Assembly (NCBI GenBank): GCA_937889015.1
Contig: CALARR010000304.1
Location: forward strand, 1 to 44,519
Direction of reading: 5' to 3'
From: an uncultured Planctomycetales bacterium
GTDB taxonomy: Bacteria; Planctomycetota; Planctomycetia; Pirellulales; Thermoguttaceae
DNA: 44,519 nt
The notes under the pieces are model-generated. The model searched no databases. It saw only the letters and a list, made by a program, of their open reading frames with translations, and was not told where the DNA came from. The position numbers and the translations under genes are program-made. Numbering within the stretch: position 1 is the stretch's first letter; the number at the start of each line of letters is the position of its first letter. This document shows positions 32,739-40,493 of the stretch, in pieces.

Positions 32739-33059
32739 GGGCGTGCAGAATGGGCTCGGAGACTGGGGCAACGGATCCAGGGTTGCGATTTATCCCTCCC
32801 AAACGGGAGGGTGTCAAGACGAAACTGAAACCGCGTTGCCCTCGGGCCATGGCCGCGGACACGTTTTCCACCGGAGCCCGCGCCACGGAGGAATACGCGT
32901 CGCGACGTAAGTGCTTGCGTCCTGGGTGGTTTCTGCCCGGAGGGCGACCGCCTGGCTCACGAGAAGTGCAGAGGTGTCCCAGATACGGTACGTATACCTC
33001 CCTGGCTCAGCGTTTTTGCTGCCATGGCGATCGAAACACGCAAACTCACGCCTGTCCGG
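32739..33059. other. Intergenic region upstream of TAXI-like gene
   Basis: This 321-base stretch lies between the beta-lactamase-fold gene and the TAXI-like gene, both on the minus strand. It holds the candidate promoter/operator at 32789-32817. I see no gene or other RNA in the remainder. Confidence 0.5.
32789..32817 (-). promoter_or_regulatory. Promoter with inverted-repeat operator filling the spacer
   Basis: On the minus strand TTGACA (complement of 32812-32817) is an exact -35 box and GATAAA (complement of 32789-32794) matches the -10 box in four of six positions, 17 bases apart. The spacer is occupied by a perfect inverted repeat, CCCTCCC-GTTT-GGGAGGG (32794-32811). Transcription would start near 32782, about 44 bases before the TAXI-like ATG. 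A repressor binding there would exclude RNA polymerase. Confidence 0.55.
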
Positions 33060-34157
33060 CTACCGCCGCACCGGCGGCATGGCGTCCAGGATCTGCTGCA
33101 CCAGCGTGCCGAACTGCGGATTCTCCATACGCGGTCCGTCCTTCTTGTCGGTGTCCATGCGGTTGACGATCACCAGGTCCCACGCGCGCACCACGAGGAT
33201 GTAGTGCCCGCCGGCGCCCCGTGCCGAGAACGTGTCCGGTGGTAATCGGGCGTTGGTCACGTGGAGGCCGCCCAACTCCGTCCACCACATGTAGCCGTAG
33301 CCTCCGCGCTGCTTGCCCTGCCCGTCCACCGCTTCCGAGTACGACTGGGTGCTCTCCCGCACCCAGTCGGCCGGGATGACCTGACGGTCGCGCCATCGTC
33401 CGCCGCGCGCGAAGAGCAGTCCGAACCGGGCCATGTCGCGTGCTGTCATGCGAAACGGATAGGCCGGATGGATCGAATCTTCGCCCCGCACGAAGCTGCC
33501 GTCCTCGAGCCGGAAGTCCTCCATCTGGATCGGTTCGGCGATCTGGCGTTGAAAGGCCACGAACACGCTCTGGCCGGTCGCCTGCTGAAAGATCGTGCCC
33601 AGCGCGTTGAAGTCCCAGTTGTTGTAGTACCAGAAGGTACCCGGTTCGTGGCTGCCGCGCACCGGCCGGCGTCGCTTCATCCCTTCGGTCTCGTACAGGG
33701 CCGGATGATAGATGCCCGAACGCGCCTTCAGCAGGTCGCCCACCGTGGCCTTCTTCTCCGCGGCGGTCAGGGCCGGCTCGTTGTCGTCGATCCCGAGCTT
33801 TTCGAGCGTGTCGTCCAGCCGGATCTTGCCCGCCTTGACTTGTTGACCGTACAGCGCGCTGAGAAGACTCTTCCGGATCGAGTGGACGTTGTACTTCCGA
33901 TCCGTCTGGCCCCATTCGGCGACGACCTTGCCCCGATGCACGACCATCACGGCCGCCGACTGGAATTCCTCGGCGCTCTGCCGCGCGGCCTGAAGCTTCT
34001 CCGCCGACCACCCGGCCTGCTCCGGCCGATCGAGCTTCTGCCACGTCTTACCCGGAAACACGGCCGGCGCGGCGGCGCGCGCGGTGTCGACCGACGCCGT
34101 CGCCATGGAAAGAAGAACCGCAAGCCAGCGGCTATGTCGAAGCATTCGGAGATCCAT
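33060..34157 (-). CDS. Secreted serine beta-lactamase-fold hydrolase (class C/EstB type)
   Basis: The protein is 365 residues from the ATG at 34157; a GTG at 34169 and an ATG at 34145 are alternatives. A Sec signal peptide (hydrophobic 11-20, cut near ARA) is followed by the beta-lactamase/penicillin-binding fold. The nucleophile motif SxxK is S93-I-R-K96 and the YxN motif is Y178-N-N180. The third motif, usually KTG or HxG, seems to be the glycine-histidine stretch GAGGHY near the C-terminus. Family members are mostly esterases or D-aminopeptidases rather than antibiotic-destroying enzymes, and neighbours here are glycan enzymes, so an esterase role is more likely. The gene has its own candidate promoter at 34213-34241. 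Confidence 0.85.
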   Translation of the reverse strand: MDLRMLRHSRWLAVLLSMATASVDTARAAAPAVFPGKTWQKLDRPEQAGWSAEKLQAARQSAEEFQSAAVMVVHRGKVVAEWGQTDRKYNVHSIRKSLLSALYGQQVKAGKIRLDDTLEKLGIDDNEPALTAAEKKATVGDLLKARSGIYHPALYETEGMKRRRPVRGSHEPGTFWYYNNWDFNALGTIFQQATGQSVFVAFQRQIAEPIQMEDFRLEDGSFVRGEDSIHPAYPFRMTARDMARFGLLFARGGRWRDRQVIPADWVRESTQSYSEAVDGQGKQRGGYGYMWWTELGGLHVTNARLPPDTFSARGAGGHYILVVRAWDLVIVNRMDTDKKDGPRMENPQFGTLVQQILDAMPPVRR

Positions 34158-34212
34158 CGTTGGGCTCACTTCGGGGTTCGATGTTGCCGGACGCTGCCAG
34201 AATCACGAGTGC

Positions 34213-34241
34213 ATTGTCCGAACCGGCAGGGACTGGGTCAA
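34213..34241 (-). promoter_or_regulatory. Candidate promoter of beta-lactamase-fold gene
   Basis: On the minus strand TTGACC (complement of 34236-34241, five of six) and GACAAT (complement of 34213-34218, four of six) are 17 bases apart. The predicted start near 34206 gives a leader of about 50 bases to the ATG at 34157. Confidence 0.5.
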
Positions 34242-34309
34242 TACGGGGGGCGTCCGACCGCGTGCGAAGCTGATTGGGCCCCACCGGGGTGCGCCGGGTG
34301 GGAGTGAGT

Positions 34310-34337
34310 GGAGGAAGCGGCCGCGGCCGCCTCCTCC
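34310..34337. repeat. 28-bp near-perfect palindrome
   Basis: The core GCGGCCGCGGCCGC (34317-34330) is a perfect 14-bp palindrome. One mismatch outward (A34316 against C34331), GGAGGA (34310-34315) and TCCTCC (34332-34337) extend the symmetry to 28 bp. It sits between two divergent promoters and could be a shared operator or a cruciform or methylation-dense site. Confidence 0.5.
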
Positions 34338-34503
34338 CCCAACCAGTTGTTTCGTCTGGCTTTCCCGGCTATGCTCACGTCTGCGGTGACTACTGCGTCT
34401 CAGGCAAGTCCATCTGTGAGGCCGACCATCGGGAAGCCGTTCTCCAGGGCAACCGACGGGACGGCGACGACATGCCTTTTTGTACACCCAATCTGCACCT
34501 TGT

Positions 34504-34532
34504 TTGTCACAACTTCGCCGTTCCGGTATCCT
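34504..34532 (+). promoter_or_regulatory. Candidate promoter of sulfatase-sialidase operon
   Basis: TTGTCA (34504-34509, five of six) and TATCCT (34527-34532, four of six) are 17 bases apart. The start near 34539 gives a leader of about 43 bases containing TGAGGT four bases before the sulfatase ATG. Confidence 0.5.
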
Positions 34533-34581
34533 TTCCGCAAGTCTTCGCATCCAGCGGCATTTCGCGTACTCTGAGGTCTAG

Positions 34582-36057
34582 ATGACAACTCTGTCTTCCC
34601 TACTCGCACTGGCAGCGGTATGTGCAACCGACGCCCAGCCGCCGTCGCGCCCGGCCGATGTGCTGGTCATTCTCACCGACCAATGGAGTCCGCGCTATCT
34701 GAGTTGGGACAACCCGCAGGTGCGGACGCCACATTTGGACTGCATCGCGCGCGAAGGAATGATCTTTGACGCCTGCTACACAACCTCGCCCGTATGCATG
34801 CCGGCACGCGTCTCGCTGATGACCGGCCTGCACCCGCACAATGCCGGCCACTCGCTCTGGAGCAACTCGCAGAGCTACTACATGAGAACGGAAGCCGCTC
34901 CGATGTTCCGGGACATCAAGCAGGCCGGCTACACGACGGCACAAATCGGCAAGCTGCATTGGAATTCAGGAACCGGCTGGCAGCGCGACTTCAAGACCAT
35001 CACGGATTACTATCAGGCGCTCGGTTTAGATTGCGTGGTCTCTTCTTCTGGGCCTGTGGATTCGCCAAAGGAGCGCAGCCCGTATGCCGAGCATCTGAAG
35101 CAACTTGGCCTGCTTGAGGTCGTGGCCGCAGACAATCGCCAACGTTACCTAAAGAACCAATACGAGCCGCGCGCAAGCCTTGTCAAGGCGGAGGATTACC
35201 ACGACACCTTTGTTGCCAATGCGGCCGCCGATTTCATTTCAGGACAACCGAAGGACAAGCCGTTTTGCCTCGTGGTCAGCTTCCACTCGCCGCACCCGCC
35301 ACTGGACGCGCCGGGGGAATTTGCGACGCTGCACGATCCAGAGACCCTGAAGCTGCCTCCAAACGTTCCGGAGAGCTTTCAGCGTGAACGCCGCACATTG
35401 AATCGCGACGAAGCGTGCAAGATGCTGGCGAACTACCTCGGCAAGATCTCGCTGGCGGACCATTGTGTCGGCAAGCTCATGGCGGCCATGAAACAGCGCG
35501 GCACATGGAACAATACGCTGGTTGTCTTCACAGCAGATCACGGCGAGATGATGGGCGCGCACGGTTTCATGGGCAAGGGGCGATTCCATGAAGAGTCAGC
35601 GCGCGTCCCTCTGGTCGTGCGCTGGCCCAGCCGTGTGAAGACGGGCAGAACAAAAGCCTTGGCGCAATTGATGGATGTGTATCCGACGATAGTCGAAGCG
35701 GTTGGCGGAACATTAACCTCCGGTCGTTTTGCCGTTTCGCTTCTGCCAGTGGCCACCGGACAGTCCAAGTCGGTGCGCCGCCTTGTTGTCAGCGAAATCG
35801 GCACTGCCGCCCCGTTGGACATCATGGCGCGCGACACGCGCTACAAATGGTGGGTGGATGGGAAAAAGGAATTTCTCTTTGACCTCGAAGCCGATCCGTT
35901 TGAAATGGACAACCTGGCCGAAAGCAAGGAACACGCGGCCGCCCTCCAACAGATCCGCCAACAGATGCTCTTGCATCTGCGCACCGCGCAACTCAACTAC
36001 GCGGAAGGCGCAAAATCCAAAGTTCAGCGGCTCCGCGAGGCAGAGAAACCAGAATGA
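34582..36057 (+). CDS. Secreted formylglycine-type sulfatase (family S1)
   Basis: The protein is 491 residues with a short Sec signal peptide (cut near TDA, about residue 18). The sulfatase signature C72-M-P-A-R76 followed by SLMTG provides the cysteine that is converted to formylglycine. Metal ligands appear as LTDQ at 31-34 and TADHGEMMGAHG near the C-terminal half. Length is normal for S1 arylsulfatase-like enzymes. The LTDQW start is the variant found in several polysaccharide and choline-type sulfatase subfamilies. TGAGGT stands just before the ATG. A sialidase-like gene follows after 31 bases, so the two are probably one operon. The gene looks a little less GC-rich than its neighbours, a possible sign of recent acquisition. 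Confidence 0.92.
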   Translation: MTTLSSLLALAAVCATDAQPPSRPADVLVILTDQWSPRYLSWDNPQVRTPHLDCIAREGMIFDACYTTSPVCMPARVSLMTGLHPHNAGHSLWSNSQSYYMRTEAAPMFRDIKQAGYTTAQIGKLHWNSGTGWQRDFKTITDYYQALGLDCVVSSSGPVDSPKERSPYAEHLKQLGLLEVVAADNRQRYLKNQYEPRASLVKAEDYHDTFVANAAADFISGQPKDKPFCLVVSFHSPHPPLDAPGEFATLHDPETLKLPPNVPESFQRERRTLNRDEACKMLANYLGKISLADHCVGKLMAAMKQRGTWNNTLVVFTADHGEMMGAHGFMGKGRFHEESARVPLVVRWPSRVKTGRTKALAQLMDVYPTIVEAVGGTLTSGRFAVSLLPVATGQSKSVRRLVVSEIGTAAPLDIMARDTRYKWWVDGKKEFLFDLEADPFEMDNLAESKEHAAALQQIRQQMLLHLRTAQLNYAEGAKSKVQRLREAEKPE

Positions 36058-36088
36058 GACATGTCAGTCAATCAAGAAAGGGCCATTC

Positions 36089-37720
36089 ATGAGCATTGTC
36101 ACACGCTCCACGGTTGTCGTACTCGCCGCGGTCGCGTTGCTCGCCCCGGCCGCAACCTTGCTCGCTGCCGATGAAGACGTCACCTGGCTCATCCAGTACG
36201 ACGGCTCGGTCTTGCCTGGGCCGGACTGGAAGGCCGCTGGCACGGTCCAGGCTACGATCGAGGAGGGCGCCCTACGCCTTGTCGACGACTCGGCGGAGTT
36301 CGGCCATTACCGCGCTGCGTGGAAGTCCGGGTCCAACCAGGAGATTGTTGTCGAGGCCAAGGTCAAAGTAGGCCAGGCCACCGGCTCGCAGAAGAAGAAA
36401 CCGGCAACGTCGTTGTGGCCTTGGCGCGACGGGGCGCCGGTGTCCGTGCTCGTGAGCGATGGCCGACACCAGGAAGGCCTGGTTCTGTTCCCGAGTCAGG
36501 CCGCCAGTTTCACTGATCGTTTCATCCCCATGGATACCACGAACCGCTTCCACACCTACCGCCTCGTTATTCACGGCCGCGACATGAGCATCTCGGTCGA
36601 CGGCGTGCCGCACGTGCAAGGGCAGGGTGCCTTTTGGAAGCCGGCCGAATCGCCGCAGCCATTCATCCAGTTCGGCTCCAACGCGAAGGTGGCCACCGGC
36701 GATGCCCATTGGGCATCGATCAAGCTTGGCGTGCGCAAGGCAACAGGGCCGGCCAGGCCCGATCCGCTCCAGGTCACCATCGGCCAGGCCTGGGACATCC
36801 CGCGCGACGATGCCCGGCAGACCCGGCCCTACCTTTACGACCTGGGTCGGGGCCTGTTGCTGATGAGCGTGGCTCAGGGCCCCGACGCCTTCTATGAGCC
36901 TTACGGGCTGTTGAAGTCGAGCGATGCCGGCCGCACCTGGGCGCCGATTGCCGGCTTGGATCTGCTCGACACGACGCCGCTGCCCGTGCTGCGCCGGCCC
37001 GACGGCTCGATCCTTGCCGCCTCGCGCTGGACCTGGCTGCAACCCGACGGCTCCATCCGAGGCAAGACCGTGCACCTTAATCCCAACGCGACGAAATTCA
37101 CGATGATGGACAGTCGCATCGTCTTGCCCAAACAGTATGCCAACGAGACCAAGAGCGACCAGTTGATCTGCGAACGACACATCTGGAACGACGCCGACGG
37201 GGGAGCGACCATGGTCGTCTGGAGCCGCAAAGGGGTGCGATTGCCCGATGGGCGGAACAATACCGAGCGCATGTCCCACCTGGTGAAGACCACAGACAAC
37301 GGTCGCACGTGGAATTATGTCTCCACGATCGGCCCCGGGGGAGAGCCGGCCGTGGCGCGGCTTTCGGCCACAGAGTCCACGGCCGTGATTCGCGGCGCAC
37401 GCACGTCGCAGATGATCCAGGTCTTCTCCCACGATGCCGGCCGAACTTGGAGCGAACCTATCGCCCTGGAGGTCGGCCGGGTGGCGCCCGACCTGGTGCT
37501 GATGAGCAATGGACTGCTGGCGTGCAGCTACGGACGCCCCGCCTCGTGCCTCATGTTCAGCGAGGACGGCGGAAAGACCTGGTGCTCGCACCATGTGGTG
37601 TCGGATCGCGTCGGCTTCAACTACACCTCGATCCGTGAGATCCGCCCCGGGCGCCTGCTTTACGTGCACGACGCGCCGAAGCTCAACGCCCTGTACATCG
37701 ACGTGTCGCGGAGGAAGTGA
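36089..37720 (+). CDS. Sialidase-like Asp-box protein with N-terminal lectin-like domain
   Basis: The protein is 543 residues from the ATG at 36089, preceded by AAAGG and starting a Sec signal peptide (cut near LAA, about 27). The frame runs back over the sulfatase gene, but this extension is an overlap shadow. Residues 30-215 look like a concanavalin-type sandwich. Residues 225-543 carry four Asp-boxes: SSDAGRTW 277-284, TTDNGRTW 401-408, SHDAGRTW 447-454 and SEDGGKTW 491-498, the mark of a six-bladed sialidase-type propeller. I do not see the FRIP motif, so it may be an exo-sialidase relative with altered specificity. Coupling to a sulfatase suggests action on sulfated, sialylated or related acidic glycans. 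Confidence 0.8.
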   Translation: MSIVTRSTVVVLAAVALLAPAATLLAADEDVTWLIQYDGSVLPGPDWKAAGTVQATIEEGALRLVDDSAEFGHYRAAWKSGSNQEIVVEAKVKVGQATGSQKKKPATSLWPWRDGAPVSVLVSDGRHQEGLVLFPSQAASFTDRFIPMDTTNRFHTYRLVIHGRDMSISVDGVPHVQGQGAFWKPAESPQPFIQFGSNAKVATGDAHWASIKLGVRKATGPARPDPLQVTIGQAWDIPRDDARQTRPYLYDLGRGLLLMSVAQGPDAFYEPYGLLKSSDAGRTWAPIAGLDLLDTTPLPVLRRPDGSILAASRWTWLQPDGSIRGKTVHLNPNATKFTMMDSRIVLPKQYANETKSDQLICERHIWNDADGGATMVVWSRKGVRLPDGRNNTERMSHLVKTTDNGRTWNYVSTIGPGGEPAVARLSATESTAVIRGARTSQMIQVFSHDAGRTWSEPIALEVGRVAPDLVLMSNGLLACSYGRPASCLMFSEDGGKTWCSHHVVSDRVGFNYTSIREIRPGRLLYVHDAPKLNALYIDVSRRK

Positions 37721-37774
37721 ACTTCTCCCCAACCTCCGCCGGAAGCAGGGCAGGGGACTCGGCACGCGGAGCGA

Positions 37775-40426
37775 TCATTCCCACCTCCGAAGCTCCAGTA
37801 CGCGTGTCTCGCCGCGCTGCAAAGGCAGCACGAGTCTGGGCCCTCGCCCCACGGTCTCGCCGCTGAGCATGTCGCGCACCGTACCGCTTTGTCCCAGGTC
37901 CAGTTCCACCGGACCGTTTGACGCCGCGTGCAGCGCGACGTAGGGGCCGTTGGCCCACAGATTGCAGTCACTGCGCGTGTACAAGTGCACGCCTGCTCGG
38001 GCCGCGGCCAGACGCAACAGTTGGCTTGTCAGTCCAGGCGGGCCGACGAAGATCGACAGTCCCTGTTGGGTCTGGCGCATGGCCACCGCCGCCGAACCGT
38101 CGGCATAGGTCGCCAGCACCTCGTCGCCCCGGGCATCGGCCGCAGCGAAGAGCGGCCGGACTTTGGACGATACGCCGAAGGGTTCCTCCAACCCCAGCCG
38201 CCGCCCGACTTCGGTCGGCTGGGTCTCGGCCTTATCGACATCCACCGGTTGCAGGCGGAAGCCGGTCAATTGCTGCATGGCCTCCAAGGAGAACCGATCG
38301 TCGTCGATGTAGCCTGGCGCATAGCACCAGATCCGCGGCCGCCCATCCAAGGCCTTAAGCAGTTGCTGGCGCTGCACTGCGTCCAGACGCCAGGCATCCA
38401 GCAGCACGAACAGCTTGCCCGGCACACGGTCGGCGAGCAGATCGTCCAGCAGATATTGCCCGTACGGCGCCCCCATCCGGCCCAGCGGCCGGCGCACCTC
38501 GTAGATTCCCGGCCGGGTGGCGATCGGACCGCGCGCGGCCACGCAGTGCATGCTTCGCTCGTCGATCACGGCGGCCACCTCGGGCCGGAAGGCGCGCGGC
38601 TGGGCGAGCATGGCCCGATCCAGCCCTTCCAGCCGCTTCAACTCGGCCCACATGCCGGGATCATTGAACCAGCCGGTACTGCCCAGGTCCATCCACCAGG
38701 TGCCGAAGTTGCGGAGCGACTCCTGGGCCACGTTGCGCACCAATTCGCGGTTGGTGTCTTTCAAGGTCGACACGCCATCGCGCCAGCCAGGCGCCGTGCC
38801 CGTGCCAAGATACGTCCGCGTGTCGTCCTCGTTGAGCCACAGTTTTCCGGCCAGGGCCACGCTCTCGGCAGCCGTCATACTCGGCGCGCTCTGCGCCAGC
38901 CCGCGATCAAAATAGGAAATCGGCGAACACAGAATGTCGATGTCCGGGCACTGCAGCGCACGGCGCAGGGCATAGTGTCCGCTGGTGGCTGGGCCGTTGT
39001 CGACCGGGCCGAACTCGAACACATACCCGTAGAAGAAAAGCACCAGCTTTCGCCCTCGCGTGGCCGTCCGGACCACGTGGGCCAGTTGCCCCACGCAATC
39101 GGCCATCGCTTCCTGCTGGAACTCGGCCCAATCGAGCAGCGCGCGCTGGGCGCGCGGCTCGTGCAGCACACCGGTCGGAGTGGCGCGCCGGGTCGCAGCC
39201 GCCGGCACTTCCACACTGGCCAGCAAGACTTGCTTGTCTCCCCAGGCTGCGCGCAATGCGGCGTCGCCGGCATATTTCTTGGCCAGCCAGTTGCGCCACG
39301 CCGCCAGGTCCACCGGGGCGTAGCCGTTCAACGCATGCCCCCATGTGTTCTCGTAGAACCACTCGCCCGTGTTCTGGCCGCAGGGATGGTAGCCCGCCAT
39401 GTGCGGCCCAAACTTTGCTTCGCAATGCTCGATCAGAGCGGCCATATGCCGCCCCAATTCCTCGCGCCACAGGGCCGAACAGACCGACACCTGCTCGACC
39501 TTCAGGGTCTGGTTGCGCGGCTTGGGCGGCTCGTCCCAGGCCATCATCTGGTCGCGATGCGCCTCGCGCCACCACTGCGGCGGGCTGGTGCCCAATCGCG
39601 GGACGAGCAGCGCCTGCGGATTGACGCGGAGAATATCTTCACAAAGCGCGTCAATGCTAGCGAAGTCGGACTTCTCGCCCGGCTTGGGCCAGGGCAGGTG
39701 CATCGGAAAGCTGACGAAGTGCACGCCCACGTCGGCGGCCAGCTTGACCTGCTCCAGGAACGGTCCCGGCGCCCCGCCCAGACGGACGAAGGGCTGTCCC
39801 GGACGATAGACATCGATCACCACCTTGCGCGGCGCATCGGCACGCAACGAGGCTTCCAGGCGGTAGCGCCGCCCCTGTTTCAGTTCCAGGTTGCTGCGCG
39901 TGTAGATGTGAAAGTCTGGCCACGTGCCTTTGACCGGGTTGCGCAGCACGACTTTCACGGCGCTCCGTCCGTCGCGCCCCTCGCCTGGGGCGATCGTCAC
40001 CTGCCCCACCGTATTCTGCTCGCCCGTCGGCCACACGATCAAGTCGCGGCCCAGCAAGGCCGGGTCCTTGAACTCCCGGTTGGGCAGCACGTCGGCCCCG
40101 CTTTCTACGTCCACAATCCGCAGCGCATCGATCCAGATCGTTCCGGGTTGCTGGCCAAAGCGAAGATGCAGTGTCCCGCGGCCTTGCGAATCGTCCCGGC
40201 AGACAAATTCGAAACGGACTTCAGCCGCCTGGGGCCCCACGTTCAGCGCGCCGCTGCGAAATCCGCCCCAGAACATCCGCGACCGCACGGGTTGACCGTC
40301 GATCACGATCCGCGGCGCGCCGTCGGCCACTTCGACCCGGGCCGTTTCCAAGGCATGCGTGCCAGCCGCAGCCAACCAGCAGAGCAGGGCAGGGGAAAGG
40401 TAACCAACAACGGTCTTGTGCAGCAT
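37775..40426 (-). CDS. Secreted GH42-like beta-galactosidase family protein
   Basis: The protein is 883 residues from the ATG at 40426, four bases after GAGGT (complement of 40431-40435); the upstream extension to 40483 is unsupported. A signal peptide (cut near THA) precedes a jelly-roll domain at about 30-195. A clan GH-A barrel at about 225-560 has a likely acid/base E355 (GQNTGEW) and candidate nucleophile E533 (LWLNEDD). A flavodoxin-like middle domain at about 610-790 resembles the GH42 trimerisation domain, and a small C-terminal beta domain follows. The extra N-terminal domain makes it longer than usual GH42 proteins. It lies 67 bases downstream of the propeller gene on the same strand, so it is probably in that transcript. 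Confidence 0.7.
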   Translation of the reverse strand: MLHKTVVGYLSPALLCWLAAAGTHALETARVEVADGAPRIVIDGQPVRSRMFWGGFRSGALNVGPQAAEVRFEFVCRDDSQGRGTLHLRFGQQPGTIWIDALRIVDVESGADVLPNREFKDPALLGRDLIVWPTGEQNTVGQVTIAPGEGRDGRSAVKVVLRNPVKGTWPDFHIYTRSNLELKQGRRYRLEASLRADAPRKVVIDVYRPGQPFVRLGGAPGPFLEQVKLAADVGVHFVSFPMHLPWPKPGEKSDFASIDALCEDILRVNPQALLVPRLGTSPPQWWREAHRDQMMAWDEPPKPRNQTLKVEQVSVCSALWREELGRHMAALIEHCEAKFGPHMAGYHPCGQNTGEWFYENTWGHALNGYAPVDLAAWRNWLAKKYAGDAALRAAWGDKQVLLASVEVPAAATRRATPTGVLHEPRAQRALLDWAEFQQEAMADCVGQLAHVVRTATRGRKLVLFFYGYVFEFGPVDNGPATSGHYALRRALQCPDIDILCSPISYFDRGLAQSAPSMTAAESVALAGKLWLNEDDTRTYLGTGTAPGWRDGVSTLKDTNRELVRNVAQESLRNFGTWWMDLGSTGWFNDPGMWAELKRLEGLDRAMLAQPRAFRPEVAAVIDERSMHCVAARGPIATRPGIYEVRRPLGRMGAPYGQYLLDDLLADRVPGKLFVLLDAWRLDAVQRQQLLKALDGRPRIWCYAPGYIDDDRFSLEAMQQLTGFRLQPVDVDKAETQPTEVGRRLGLEEPFGVSSKVRPLFAAADARGDEVLATYADGSAAVAMRQTQQGLSIFVGPPGLTSQLLRLAAARAGVHLYTRSDCNLWANGPYVALHAASNGPVELDLGQSGTVRDMLSGETVGRGPRLVLPLQRGETRVLELRRWE

Positions 40427-40493
40427 GTTTACCTCGAAGGAGTACAACTGACCGCAAGAAGCGGGGCTCGCGCCCCGCTCCACGAATCCACGT

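Larger units (their letters stand above)
34158..34581. other. Divergent control region with palindrome, hydrolase and sulfatase promoters
   Basis: This 424-base non-coding stretch separates the beta-lactamase-fold gene from the sulfatase gene. Open frames across it are low-complexity and have no ribosome site. It contains two outward-facing candidate promoters (34213-34241 and 34504-34532) and between them a 28-bp near-perfect palindrome (34310-34337). The half next to the sulfatase is visibly more AT-rich than the window as a whole. Confidence 0.5.

Noticed and set aside
33060..34157. Antibiotic-resistance beta-lactamase
   Set aside because: It has SxxK and YxN but no clear KTG motif, and its neighbours are glycan enzymes; class-C-fold esterases of this kind are common in planctomycetes.
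34308..34574. Small open frame in the gap before the sulfatase
   Set aside because: It starts within the GC palindrome and has no ribosome site or recognisable composition, and the sulfatase promoter lies inside it.
35729..36088. 120-codon extension of the sialidase-like frame into the sulfatase gene
   Set aside because: It overlaps the real sulfatase C-terminus in another frame; a signal peptide and ribosome site mark the start at 36089.
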